In this document: in pieces, positions 1-8,971 of the stretch
Layout: each line of letters opens with the position of its first letter
Numbering within the stretch: the first letter of the stretch is position 1
Source of the DNA: JAKFDK01 sp036676195
Lineage (GTDB): Bacteria; Bacillota; Sulfobacillia; Symbiobacteriales; ZC4RG38
Assembly (NCBI GenBank): GCA_036676195.1
Contig: JAKFDK010000040.1
Span: 1-64,000 of the forward strand
Direction: 5' to 3'
DNA: 64,000 nucleotides
Program-made: the position numbers and the translations under genes
Notes under the pieces: model-generated
Seen by the model: the letters and a program-made list of their open reading frames with translations, nothing else
The model's database searches: none
Told to the model about the DNA's origin: nothing

Positions 1-51
1 TACAAGGTCGGGGACGGCCGAACACCCGTTCATCGGCCACCGCGGTCCCCA

Positions 52-276
52 TCATTCCTTGAAGCGCGCTGCCTCATCTGAACCGCCGGTAGCGTTGCCG
101 GCGCTGTAGGAGTGTGCACCGGTCCCGGCGAGCTTCCCGCCATCGACGATGAGGTACTCCTCTCGGATGGGGCGCTCCTCGAACCAGCACTCCAAGATCT
201 CACGCACGCCGGCCGCGTAGCGAGCCTGGGCCGACAGCGACGACCCGGAGATGTGTGGGGTCATGCCGTGGTGGGG
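52..276 (-). pseudogene. NAD-dependent formate dehydrogenase, C-terminal fragment (truncated at breakpoint)
   Basis: The last ~75 codons of a D-2-hydroxyacid-dehydrogenase-fold formate dehydrogenase (formate + NAD to CO2 + NADH). Visible family signatures are MTPHISGSSLSAQARYAAG, REILECWFEERPIREEYLIV and the tail GTGAHSYSAGNATGGSDEAA, close to the tail of Pseudomonas/plant-type FDH. Homology stops abruptly near 276, and the upstream antisense frame to about 732 is only the shadow of the methyltransferase gene. An ATG overlaps the stop codon (ATGA at 52-55), so a coupled downstream gene may run off the left edge. The missing N-terminus is most simply explained by a recombination or assembly breakpoint at 259-276. 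Confidence 0.8.
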
Positions 277-2178
277 CTGGATACCTCGGCCGAGATGCTG
301 GACATTCTCCGTCGCCGCCTGCAGACGTTGCCGGCGGCGGTGCAGGAGCGAGTCCGGCTCTGCCAGGGCGACGCCACCTCGTGCGTGCTGGAGGAGAAGT
401 TTGACCTGATGATTCTGCCGGCTTTTTCGATCAGCCTCTTCCATAATCGGCAGCAACGCCTCCAATTGCTCCAGTGGGTCAGCAGCCACCTCCGGGATGG
501 CGGCACCTTTGCCTTTGACTTTATTCACTACAGTGCGGACAACTGCCAGGCTCTGGATGGTCAGGTGAATGCGGCCGAGTTCCCGGCGCCGGATGGCCGG
601 GTGGCCAGCAGCTACGGTGCCCGGTTCTCGACTGATCGGCAGTCTGTTACCTGGAACTTTTACACCCAGTTGATCCGGCCGGACGGGGAGCGGCGGCACT
701 ATCTGAGCGCCAGTCAACTGGCCTGCATCCATGCCGATGAAATGGCCGAACTCCTGACGGCAGCCGGGCTGGAGGTAACCGCCCGGCAGCGGGCCGCGCT
801 GCCGATGGGGAACACCACGGCTGAGCGCTGCTTCTGGCGCTGCACCCGCCGTGAGCGGGCGGCGTACTCACTCTGGCACCCATACCTGCCGATGAACCAC
901 ATGGAAGAAACCGTCACCGTGCTGGTCAGGGGTGAGGGCAGCCGGGTCTGGGACCGGGAGGGCAAGGAATACATTGATGCCTCAGGTGGGCTCTGGAGTA
1001 CCCAGTGCGGGCAGGGGCGCACCGAAATTATCGACGCCGTGGCGGAGCAGATGCGCCGCCTTTCCTACGGTACCCTGTTCGCCGGCCGCAGCAATGAACC
1101 GGCCATGGAGCTGGCCCGTACACTGGTGGAACTGGCGCCGGCGCCGCTCAGCCGGGTATACCTGACCGGCTCCGGTTCGGAGTCAGTGGAACTGGCCATC
1201 AAGCTCAGCCGGCTCTATTTCTGGCTGCAGGGGCAGCCGGAGCGGCACCGGGTGTTGTTCCTGGATCAGTCTTACCACGGCAGCTTCTTCGGTAGCATGG
1301 GGGTCACGGCCCTGTTCGACCGTAAGGAGCGATTCGCTCCCCTGCTGCCCGGGCTGGATGCCGTACCGGCCCCTCACCCGGCCCACGTGCCGCCCGGCAT
1401 GTCGTTCGATGAGTACGCGCTGCAGTGTGCGGCGGAACTGGAGCGGCGCATCGAGTCGGGAACGGTGGCTGCCTTCCTGATGGAGCCGGTCCTGGGGTCG
1501 GCCGGTGTGGTGGTTTTGCCGGCCGTTTACCTGGCACGGGTACAGCAGATTTGCCGGCAACATGGCGTTTTGCTCGTCCTGGACGAGGTGGCCACCGGTT
1601 TTGGCCGTACCGGGCGCTGGTTTGCCGCCGAGCATCAGGGTCTGCGCCCTGATCTGATGCTCCTGTCCAAGGGCATTAACAGCGGGTATTTGCCGCTGGG
1701 GGCGGTGCTTTTCAGTGCGGAAATCGCCCGGGTGCTCCTGGACAACCAGTCTGGCATTGGACATGGCTCCAGCCACAACGGCAACCCGGCCTGCTGTGCA
1801 GCGGCCCTGGCTGCCATCGGGGTGATCCGGCGCGAGGGGCTGGTGGCGCGGGCGGCCGAAACCGGCCAGTACTTCCGGGAGCGCCTGCAGGAACTGCACC
1901 AGTACCCGCACGTGGCGGCAGTGCGTGGCCTGGGACTCATGCTCGGCCTGGAACTGGCCGAAGGGGAAGGGAGCCACCGGCGCCCGGTCAGCCCGGCCAG
2001 GCTGGGGGGGATCTACCTGGCGGCCCGGAACCGCGGGGTGCTGACCTACCCGTTCCCGAGCGGGCTGTCGTTTTTCCCGGCGCTGACCATCAGCAGGGAC
2101 GAAATCGATGTCATCATGGATGTATTGCACCGTAGCCTGGCCGAGACCAGCGGAGGGTGGCAGCATGCAACTGCATAG
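259..2178 (+). CDS. SAM methyltransferase-class III aminotransferase fusion (5' end missing)
   Basis: The N-terminal part (about 259-870) is a class I methyltransferase from post-motif I onward (GHAVVGLDTSAEMLDILRRR, then CQGDAT and FDLMILPAFSIS). The glycine-rich motif I that should precede it is absent because the sequence switches to formate dehydrogenase on the other strand. The C-terminal part (about 880-2178) is a complete-looking PLP class III aminotransferase: VYLTGSGSESVELAIKLSR, LLVLDEVATGFGRTGRW and the PLP lysine in LMLLSKGINSGY. The open frame extends up to 112, but codons before 259 are antisense FDH. It overlaps the YcaO gene by 14 nt, so it probably heads or belongs to that operon. 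The substrate is unknown; a modified peptide or amino-sugar is possible. Confidence 0.8.
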   Translation, partial: GHAVVGLDTSAEMLDILRRRLQTLPAAVQERVRLCQGDATSCVLEEKFDLMILPAFSISLFHNRQQRLQLLQWVSSHLRDGGTFAFDFIHYSADNCQALDGQVNAAEFPAPDGRVASSYGARFSTDRQSVTWNFYTQLIRPDGERRHYLSASQLACIHADEMAELLTAAGLEVTARQRAALPMGNTTAERCFWRCTRRERAAYSLWHPYLPMNHMEETVTVLVRGEGSRVWDREGKEYIDASGGLWSTQCGQGRTEIIDAVAEQMRRLSYGTLFAGRSNEPAMELARTLVELAPAPLSRVYLTGSGSESVELAIKLSRLYFWLQGQPERHRVLFLDQSYHGSFFGSMGVTALFDRKERFAPLLPGLDAVPAPHPAHVPPGMSFDEYALQCAAELERRIESGTVAAFLMEPVLGSAGVVVLPAVYLARVQQICRQHGVLLVLDEVATGFGRTGRWFAAEHQGLRPDLMLLSKGINSGYLPLGAVLFSAEIARVLLDNQSGIGHGSSHNGNPACCAAALAAIGVIRREGLVARAAETGQYFRERLQELHQYPHVAAVRGLGLMLGLELAEGEGSHRRPVSPARLGGIYLAARNRGVLTYPFPSGLSFFPALTISRDEIDVIMDVLHRSLAETSGGWQHATA

Positions 2179-3469
2179 CGCGCCGAAGTACCAGGGCCGC
2201 GGCCTGCACCGTGTGATGCCGCCGGAGGAGACATTCCGGCGGGTACGCCCGCTGCTGCCGACACTGGGGATTACCCGTCTGGCCGACATCACCGGGCTCG
2301 ACCGCCTGGGGATTCCCACGTACAGTGCCGTTGTGCCGGACTCGGCTGACGTCTTGTCTGTGTATAACGGTAAGGGTATATCCAGGGCCCAGGCCAGGGT
2401 GGGCGCGGTCATGGAGGCCATTGAGCGCTATTCAGCTCTGCGGATGGAGAAGGAACTGATCACCGGCACCTATAACCGGCTGGCACGGGAGCGGCCGGCG
2501 GTGCGCCCGTCTGCCCTGATTCTGCGCATGCACCCGGAATATCATGATGACTGTGCACTGGCCTGGGTGGAGGGGTATGACCTGCTGGGACAGCAGCCGG
2601 TGCTGGTCCCGGCCCAGGCGGTGACCTTCGTATTTCAACCGGCTTTTGGACACCCTTGTTACACCCACGGCACAACCAATGGACTGGCGGCCGGCAATCG
2701 CCTGGAAGAAGCGGTCTGCCACGCCCTGATGGAGCTGATTGAACGGGACGCCTGGACCCTGGCCGAATTGCGGGCACGCTACCTGCCGCTGTTGCAGCGT
2801 GAGCCGCCGCAAGACTCCGGCGATGGGGCGGCCGACCCGGAGTGGGCGGATGACGCCGACCTGTTCCCTGATGTTGATTTGAGCACAGCCGGGCCAACCA
2901 TTACCCGGCTGGTGGCGAAATTCCGCCGGGCCGGCGTGGAACTGCGGGTGAAGAACATCACGTCAGACCTGGGGATTCCCTGCGTGCTGGCAACGGCGGT
3001 GGAACCGGCGGGCCCGGGTTTTCCGCTGGCGCATCTGGGGCTGGGTACCCACCCCGATGCCACCATTGCCCTGATCCGGGCCCTGACCGAGGTGGCCCAG
3101 TCGCGGGCGGTTGATATCCAGGGGGTGCGGGAGGACCTGGCGCTATCGATTGTGGAGAGCCATGAGTTCCCGGCTCATACCAAACGGGTGCAGGAGATCC
3201 GGCCGAGTAGCTGGTATTTCCGCCCCTCCGGGCGGCAGTGCCGGTTTGACGAAATCCCTTCGTATGCGCATGCCGACGTGCTGGCGGACATTAACCTGAT
3301 GTTGGCGCGTCTGCAAGGCGCTGGCGTGGAGCAGGTTGTCGCGGTTGACCTGACGCGGCCGGAGGGCGGCATCCCGGTGGTGCGGATGCTTGCCCCGGGG
3401 CTCGAATCGTGGGCGGCAGACCACGGGCGGTTCGGCTGGCGGGCCGCCGCTGTCTGCCGCCAGAGGTAG
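2165..3469 (+). CDS. YcaO-family ATP-dependent cyclodehydratase/thioamide synthetase component
   Basis: A 434-residue YcaO protein. YcaO enzymes phosphorylate peptide backbone amides to make azolines or, with TfuA, thioamides. ATP-binding motifs are visible: SVYNGKGISRAQARVGAVME..ER (residues ~66-88), NGLAAGNRLEEAVCHALMEL..ER (~172-194) and LGLGTHPDATIALIRALTEV (~291-310, followed by AQSR). The C-terminus lacks the PxPxP tail typical of azoline-forming YcaOs. ATG 2165 is chosen because GGAGGGTGG sits just upstream; it overlaps the preceding gene. TfuA follows 12 nt downstream, which argues for thioamidation of a peptide or protein. The substrate is not apparent. Confidence 0.93.
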   Translation: MQLHSAPKYQGRGLHRVMPPEETFRRVRPLLPTLGITRLADITGLDRLGIPTYSAVVPDSADVLSVYNGKGISRAQARVGAVMEAIERYSALRMEKELITGTYNRLARERPAVRPSALILRMHPEYHDDCALAWVEGYDLLGQQPVLVPAQAVTFVFQPAFGHPCYTHGTTNGLAAGNRLEEAVCHALMELIERDAWTLAELRARYLPLLQREPPQDSGDGAADPEWADDADLFPDVDLSTAGPTITRLVAKFRRAGVELRVKNITSDLGIPCVLATAVEPAGPGFPLAHLGLGTHPDATIALIRALTEVAQSRAVDIQGVREDLALSIVESHEFPAHTKRVQEIRPSSWYFRPSGRQCRFDEIPSYAHADVLADINLMLARLQGAGVEQVVAVDLTRPEGGIPVVRMLAPGLESWAADHGRFGWRAAAVCRQR

Positions 3470-3481
3470 GGGGATGCCGAC

Positions 3482-4138
3482 ATGGCAAACAAGGCGGTGG
3501 TGTTTCTCGGGCCCAGTCTGCCGCTGCGGGAGGCCGAGGCTGTTCTGCAGGCGGACTATCGGCCACCTGTGCGGCGCGGCGACATGGACGCGTTGCTGGC
3601 CGATCCGCCGCCGCTGATCGGAATGATTGACGGCGAGTTCTTCCAAAATATGGCCATCTCGCCCAAGGAGGTTTTGCGGACGCTACGGGCCGGTGTCACC
3701 GTGTTTGGTGCATCGAGCATGGGCGCCTTGCGGGCGGCGGAACTGCATGCCTATGGCATGATCGGGGTGGGGGAGATTTTCGAGCAGTACCGCCGGGGCC
3801 AGATTGACGCCGACGATGAGGTGGCGCTGGTCTTTTCTCCGCTGACCATGGAGCCGGTTTCGGTTCCGCTGGTGAACATGCGCTTTGCCCTCGCCGGTGC
3901 GGTGGCCGCGGGTATCATCGATGCCGGCCAGAAGGGCCGGTTACTGCGCATCGCCCGGCGTCTGTATTACCCGGACCGGACCTATCCCCGGCTGCTCACA
4001 CTGGGCAGCCCGATTCTGACCAGGGCGCAGGCCGGGGCTCTGGCCGACTATTTGCAGGCGGCGCCTGATCTGAAGCGGCTGGACGCGTTGCGTCTGCTGC
4101 AGACCATGAGGGCCAGGCAATGCGTGGGCAAGGGGTGA
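3482..4138 (+). CDS. tfuA: TfuA-like protein (YcaO partner)
   Basis: A 218-residue TfuA-core protein. The family accompanies YcaO in trifolitoxin-type, thioamitide and methanogen McrA-thioamidation loci, and is thought to deliver or activate sulfur, or otherwise assist thioamide formation. Recognisable parts are the N-terminal VVFLGPSLP, IGMIDGEFFQNMAISPKEVL and VFGASSMGALRAAEL (residues ~75-90), plus MIGVGEIFEQYRRGQIDADD. A ribosome-binding site (AGGGGGATG) precedes ATG 3482. It lies 12 nt after ycaO and 4 nt before the ABC ATPase gene, so all are probably cotranscribed. No McrA or obvious precursor gene is in the window. Confidence 0.92.
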   Translation: MANKAVVFLGPSLPLREAEAVLQADYRPPVRRGDMDALLADPPPLIGMIDGEFFQNMAISPKEVLRTLRAGVTVFGASSMGALRAAELHAYGMIGVGEIFEQYRRGQIDADDEVALVFSPLTMEPVSVPLVNMRFALAGAVAAGIIDAGQKGRLLRIARRLYYPDRTYPRLLTLGSPILTRAQAGALADYLQAAPDLKRLDALRLLQTMRARQCVGKG

Positions 4139-4142
4139 GTCG

Positions 4143-5516
4143 GTGTTGCAGTTCCAGGAGCGGTTCACCTACACGGCCGACCGGAGCAGCTATTTGGGCA
4201 CGGTCAGCGTCTTCGGTGCCCTGGTCCTGATCGAGGGCACCATCGTCAGTGTGATGTTAGCCCTGCTGGTACCGGCCCCGCTTAAATTTTTCCTGCTCGC
4301 CGGACAGGTGCTCCTTGTGCTTTATGCCTGTGCCTATATGCTGTCACCGTTATGGACCGGCCACCGGCTGGACGGTGAAAACCTGTACCTGCGCTACGGG
4401 ATCCATTTCAAGGCGGTGTTGCCCCGGCGGAGCATCGTACGGGCCCGCCCCGTCCGCGAGAAGATGGAGGCGCTGCAAGCGACGGGGGCCGGCTACGACG
4501 CCAAAAAGCACCGGATTACGGCGGCGTTCTCGGGCCAGGGGCAGGTACTGCTAGAACTGGACCGTCCGTATCCGATGCGGACCGGCTGGTTCGGCGGTGG
4601 CCTGGCGGAGCAGGTGCTGATCAACCTGGACCGGCGGGACGCTTTTCTGGCTGCACTGGGGTTCGCCGGCGACGACCGGTCGCCGGCCCCGGTGGCCCCG
4701 GTGGCGGCCCCGGCGGCCCCGGCGGTGCAGGTGCAGGGGCGCATCGTGAGACCGGCCCCCGCCAACACGGCTGACCCGCCGGTGATCCGAACGGAAGCGC
4801 TGACCCGGCGCTACAGCGACTTCACGGCGGTTAACCAGTTGAACCTGCTGGTCCGGCCCGGGGAAATCTATGGCTTTCTGGGTGCCAACGGGGCCGGCAA
4901 AACCAGCACCATCAAGATGCTGGTCGGCCTGATGGAGCCGTCGGCCGGCCGGGCCTGGATCAACGGCCACGACGTTTGGGCTGAACCCATGCCGGCCAAG
5001 GCGGTGATGGGCTACGTGCCCGACCGGTCCACCCTGTACGAGCGGCTGACCGGGCGGGAATTCCTGACCTTCCTGGCCCAGATGCGGGGCATTCCGCAGC
5101 CGGAGGCCAACGCGCGCATCCGGAGCCTGCTGGAACTGTTGGAATTAACTCAGCGGGCCGATGATTTGTCGCGCATCTACTCGTTTGGGATGAAGCGAAA
5201 GCTGGCACTGGCCGGGGCCCTGCTGCACCGGCCCAGGGTGCTGATCCTCGATGAGCCCCTCAATGGCCTGGACCCCCGCAGCGCCCGGAATCTGAAGGAT
5301 TTCTTTGCCGCCACTGCCGCCGAGGGGACCGCCATCTTTCTGTCCATTCATGATCTGGCCACGGCGGAACAGGTTTGCCACCGGGTAGGGATTATTCACC
5401 AGGGTACCCTGGTGGCGGAGGGCACGGCGGAGGAACTGCGGCAGTTAGCCGGCGCGCCGAACCTGGAGGCGGTCTTCCTGCATATTACCAGTGAGCAGGC
5501 GGAGGGGGTATCATGA
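4143..5516 (+). CDS. ABC transporter ATPase with N-terminal two-TM/PH-like domain
   Basis: 457 residues, GTG start 4 nt after tfuA. Residues 1-~70 contain two hydrophobic helices, and ~72-175 resemble a bacterial PH-like domain (HRLDGENLYLRYGIHFKAVL). An Ala/Pro linker (~180-212) then leads to an ABC-2-type ATPase: Walker A GANGAGKT (247-254), signature-like SFGMKRKLALAGA, Walker B VLILDEPLNGLDP and switch His in LSIHD. This order (membrane/PH module fused in front of the ATPase) is unusual. It probably pairs with the next gene as an exporter for the product of the locus or for self-protection. The ATPase call is firm; the PH assignment is by eye. Confidence 0.88.
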   Translation: MLQFQERFTYTADRSSYLGTVSVFGALVLIEGTIVSVMLALLVPAPLKFFLLAGQVLLVLYACAYMLSPLWTGHRLDGENLYLRYGIHFKAVLPRRSIVRARPVREKMEALQATGAGYDAKKHRITAAFSGQGQVLLELDRPYPMRTGWFGGGLAEQVLINLDRRDAFLAALGFAGDDRSPAPVAPVAAPAAPAVQVQGRIVRPAPANTADPPVIRTEALTRRYSDFTAVNQLNLLVRPGEIYGFLGANGAGKTSTIKMLVGLMEPSAGRAWINGHDVWAEPMPAKAVMGYVPDRSTLYERLTGREFLTFLAQMRGIPQPEANARIRSLLELLELTQRADDLSRIYSFGMKRKLALAGALLHRPRVLILDEPLNGLDPRSARNLKDFFAATAAEGTAIFLSIHDLATAEQVCHRVGIIHQGTLVAEGTAEELRQLAGAPNLEAVFLHITSEQAEGVS

Positions 5517-7036
5517 ACGCGGCACGCCTGATCTGGGCCGCGCACCTGCGGGCCGCCCAAAATTCCTGGCAGCAGGATCCGCAGACCCGCTTCGCCGGCA
5601 TCGGGACGGCGGTTGTGCTCGGGTTGGCGGGCGTGTGGCTGGCCGGCCGTCTGATGCACTGGCTGTCGGCCTGGCAGGAGCTGGGTCAGGCCGCCGCCGG
5701 CGCCCGGCTATGGTTTCTGGTGCTGGTGATCAGCACGGTGGCCGCTGTGCTCACCGCCCTGGGCACCCTGCAGGTGGGTTTTGACGCCGATGAATCAACC
5801 CTGCTGCTCACCCTGCCCATTCCCCCGGCGGTGCGTTTCCGCACCCTGTATGGGGTGGTTCTGGTTGAACGGCTCGGGCATTTGCTGCTGTTTCAGTTGC
5901 TGGTTGTCAGCGTGGCCGCCACCGCGGTGCTGAAGCTGCAGGCCTTGGTCTGGCTGGCGGTGCTGGTCGCCGGGGTGGGGGTGGCCGCCTGGATCGGGAT
6001 GGTGGGCCTGTTCGCCATCATTCATCTGGCGCTGGCCCGGCCGCGGCTGCTGCGGCTGGCCGCCGGGTGTGCCATCCTGGCGGCGGCCCTGCTGGTGGCT
6101 GCTGTCTACGCCGGATGGCTCACCCCCCGGGCCGGTGAAACGGCGTCCCTGCCCGCGCCGACAGGGGTGGCGCCCGTGCTGTTGGCCGCCTGGGGGTTGT
6201 TGCTGGGGTTCGGGGCCCGCCCGGGTGGCCGCCTGTATGTTCAGACCTGCCTGGTCCTGCAAGGCCATGCCCGGCCGCGGTCAGCGGCCGGGCTGCCCGG
6301 TGCGCGGTTGGTCGGGCAGTTGCTCAGCCGCTTCCGGGGGCTGACCGGAGCCTTTTTCTATAAGGGCTGGATCAGCCAGAGCCGCAACCCGCTCCTGCTC
6401 TTCCGGTTAACGGCACTGGCCCTGAGCGTGCTGATCTTCCCGCGGGTCCGGGTTGCCCTGGCTCCGTATGGACTGGATGGCTGGGTGCTGCTCGTCGGTT
6501 ACTGCCTGCTGGTGACGCAGGTGGCGCTGAATGAGATGACGGTGAATGCCATTGCCGGTGAGGGTAATCGCATGATCCTGTATCTGGCGGCGCCCGTCCG
6601 GCCCGAGCAGTACCTGCGGGCCAAGTATTGGCTGTTTGCGCTGCCGGTGGGCGGTGCTGCTTTGCTGCTGGCGCTGCTGCTGAACTGGCAGGCCCGGCTG
6701 GCGCCGGCCGATCTGGCCGCAGCCTTGCCGGCGGTCGCCCTGGTGGTGGGGGGGAACATCGGCATTCTGGTCTGGGGCAGCGCCTGGGATGAGGATCTCA
6801 GTGCGGCCGTGGAGGGTCCGCTGCAGGCGTTCCTTCAGGAGGAGGCGCCGATCACGCCCCGCCGGCTGCTGGTTCTGGGCCTGGGCGTAATCTTTCAGGT
6901 GCTGGCGGTGGGGATTCTCCTGGCCTTGCCCTGGCCCTGGAGCCTGCCCGCCCTGGCTGTTTGGTGTTTACTGGCCTTATCGGCCGCCTGGCGCCTGGGG
7001 CAGGCACAGTGGCGCCGCCTGGTGAGGGGAGGGTAG
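5513..7036 (+). CDS. ABC-2-type multi-spanning permease subunit
   Basis: 507 residues, very hydrophobic, with roughly ten or more predicted membrane helices (for example VLAVGILLALPWPWSLPALA near the C-terminus). It starts at ATG 5513, overlapping the ATPase stop codon as ATGA, the usual arrangement for a translationally coupled ATPase/permease pair. No soluble domain is seen. It presumably forms the channel of an exporter with the preceding ATPase; the substrate is unknown. It ends 3 nt before the epimerase-like gene. Confidence 0.85.
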   Translation: MNAARLIWAAHLRAAQNSWQQDPQTRFAGIGTAVVLGLAGVWLAGRLMHWLSAWQELGQAAAGARLWFLVLVISTVAAVLTALGTLQVGFDADESTLLLTLPIPPAVRFRTLYGVVLVERLGHLLLFQLLVVSVAATAVLKLQALVWLAVLVAGVGVAAWIGMVGLFAIIHLALARPRLLRLAAGCAILAAALLVAAVYAGWLTPRAGETASLPAPTGVAPVLLAAWGLLLGFGARPGGRLYVQTCLVLQGHARPRSAAGLPGARLVGQLLSRFRGLTGAFFYKGWISQSRNPLLLFRLTALALSVLIFPRVRVALAPYGLDGWVLLVGYCLLVTQVALNEMTVNAIAGEGNRMILYLAAPVRPEQYLRAKYWLFALPVGGAALLLALLLNWQARLAPADLAAALPAVALVVGGNIGILVWGSAWDEDLSAAVEGPLQAFLQEEAPITPRRLLVLGLGVIFQVLAVGILLALPWPWSLPALAVWCLLALSAAWRLGQAQWRRLVRGG

Positions 7037-7039
7037 CGC

Positions 7040-8941
7040 ATGCGGGTGCTGGTGCTGGGTGGGACGGGATTTGTCGGGCAGTTCCTGGTCCCGGCGCTGT
7101 TGGCGCAGGGGTGGGACGTGTCTGTTTTCGCCCTTGGCCGCGGCGGCCTTGACCCGCGGGCAACCTTTCTGCCCGGGAGCCGGCATGATCCGGCCGACCT
7201 GCAACAGTTGGGCCAGAGCGGTGATTACGATGCGGTGATTGACCTGATTGCCTACCATCCGCACGAGACCCGGGCAATGATCGACTTGTGGAGCGGCCGG
7301 ACCGGCCGGTTTGTCCACCTGAGCACGGTGTCGGTTTACCGGGGGACGCCCTGCCCGGCGGTGACGGAGGCAACGGCTGTACGCTGGACCGACACCGATG
7401 GCAGTTACGGAGCGGAGAAGGCTGCCTGCGAGTCTGCCCTGGAAACAGCGTGCGCGCGCACAGGCTTTCCCTGCGTCATTCTCCGGCCGGCCCCCCTGAT
7501 GGGTCCGGGGGATCCGGTTTCCCGGGAGAACTACTTTCTGAAACGAATCGTCGCGGAACAGCCGGTTCTTTATCCTGCCGAGGGGATTGAGGCCGGGTAT
7601 GTGTCGCTTCTGTATGTACCGGACCTTGTTCAAGCCATCCTGGCGGCGCTGGTTCAACCGGGCGTGACCGGCCGGGCCTATCATCTGGCCCAGACCGAGC
7701 GGCTGACCCTGCGTGAGCATGTAGCCCAGATCGCCGCCCTGGCCGGCGCACGGGTCCGCTTCATGACTGTTCCGGCCCAGTCTCTGGCTGACATGGGTTT
7801 TGCCCTGTACGCATTCCCATTTGGTCCGGTGCCGCCCGGCGCCTGGCTCGACACGGACCGAGCAGTCGGCGAACTGGGCTTTCGCCCGACTCCTTACTCC
7901 AGGGCACTGACTGCGACCGTATCCTGGTACCTGGAGCGCGGTCCGGCGGCTCTGCCGGCCTGGCCAGGTGCGGGTACACGCCAGAGTCGCCTGGCCGGAA
8001 CCCATGAACTGCTGCATGCCGATCTGGAAAGGCACGTACTGACTGAGACGGCAGACCGAATGGCGGGGGCGTTACCCGGCGACACCATTTTGGAGTGCCT
8101 GACCAGTGGCAACCCGGAGTCAGAAGGATTGACCGTGACTCCCCCCGCTTTCCTGGCCCGGCCGGCGGGCGTGGGGGACCACCGGGATTTTCCCCGTATG
8201 TTGGTGCACCGGGCCACGGGTGAGCTTGAAGCCATCCTTGAACCTGACCTGTACGCCGCAGGGGAAAGCGCCTGGTTCTATACCCGCGGCCCTGCTGCCA
8301 GGGCGCGGGGGTTTGCCTCTGCCGCCTTGGTGCCCAGGGTCAGGTGCCTTGGGTTCAGCCGGCTCAATCCGGATACCGTGCCCGCAGGGGAGCGGATTCT
8401 GGCCACCACGGCGGCGCCCCGGGACGCAGCCGCCTTCCGGGATTGGCTGGTAGATCGTGAAGGTGCCGGGCAGGTGGCCATCGAGTCGCTCCCGTCGTAT
8501 TGCCGGGTGTTTCTGGCCGGGCCGCAGGCGGAGTCCTGCACGCCATGGCGGCGGCTGTTTGACCTGGCCCGACTTCTGCACAGGGCAGATCTGGCGGATG
8601 AGCAGCCGCTGATCGTCCGGCTTTCGGATCCGCGCCGGCCGCTGTTCCCGGCGGCTGCGACACGTCTGGGACCGGCCGGAAGCGTGCTGAAGCCCTTCGT
8701 CGTGTTGGCCGGGGTGGGGGATCGGTTTTACCTGGGCGACACGGAGCAGAGGCGTCTGTATGAAATCCCATACCACACCGCTGTGCTCATTGAACTGCTC
8801 GGGCCGGGGGACGCGGATCCCGGGGCTGTCTTGCAACTGCTTCAGGAGGTATGCTCGCTGCCGTCTGAGGAGGCGGAACGGCTCTTCCACTCCGGCCGGC
8901 GGATGCTGGTGCAGCTAAACCTCATTCGTATCGCTTCCTGA
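7040..8941 (+). CDS. NAD-dependent epimerase/dehydratase-like protein with large C-terminal extension
   Basis: 633 residues. Residues 1-~310 are an extended SDR: Rossmann GGTGFVG (7-13), catalytic YGAEK (Y123, K127), LRPAPLMGPGD and a substrate-domain segment YVSLLYVPDLV. That is the length of a normal epimerase. About 320 further residues follow with no match I recognise. The final ~70 residues (564-633) read as a short beta hairpin followed by helices (LYEIPYHTAVLIELLG, then AVLQLLQEV, then RRMLVQLNLI), in the style of PqqD-like RiPP recognition elements. It is the last gene of the YcaO operon, followed by a terminator. SDR call firm; RRE-like reading speculative. Confidence 0.85.
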   Translation: MRVLVLGGTGFVGQFLVPALLAQGWDVSVFALGRGGLDPRATFLPGSRHDPADLQQLGQSGDYDAVIDLIAYHPHETRAMIDLWSGRTGRFVHLSTVSVYRGTPCPAVTEATAVRWTDTDGSYGAEKAACESALETACARTGFPCVILRPAPLMGPGDPVSRENYFLKRIVAEQPVLYPAEGIEAGYVSLLYVPDLVQAILAALVQPGVTGRAYHLAQTERLTLREHVAQIAALAGARVRFMTVPAQSLADMGFALYAFPFGPVPPGAWLDTDRAVGELGFRPTPYSRALTATVSWYLERGPAALPAWPGAGTRQSRLAGTHELLHADLERHVLTETADRMAGALPGDTILECLTSGNPESEGLTVTPPAFLARPAGVGDHRDFPRMLVHRATGELEAILEPDLYAAGESAWFYTRGPAARARGFASAALVPRVRCLGFSRLNPDTVPAGERILATTAAPRDAAAFRDWLVDREGAGQVAIESLPSYCRVFLAGPQAESCTPWRRLFDLARLLHRADLADEQPLIVRLSDPRRPLFPAAATRLGPAGSVLKPFVVLAGVGDRFYLGDTEQRRLYEIPYHTAVLIELLGPGDADPGAVLQLLQEVCSLPSEEAERLFHSGRRMLVQLNLIRIAS

Positions 8942-8971
8942 ACCATTAGATTACATTGGAAGCAGTAGGGC

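Noticed and set aside
112..258. Start of the methyltransferase-aminotransferase protein at 112
   Set aside because: These codons are antisense to real FDH sequence and give no methyltransferase motif, so they are not its true N-terminus.
52..732. Full 226-codon minus-strand frame as one protein
   Set aside because: Only the last ~75 codons are formate dehydrogenase; the rest is antisense to the methyltransferase and not FDH-like.
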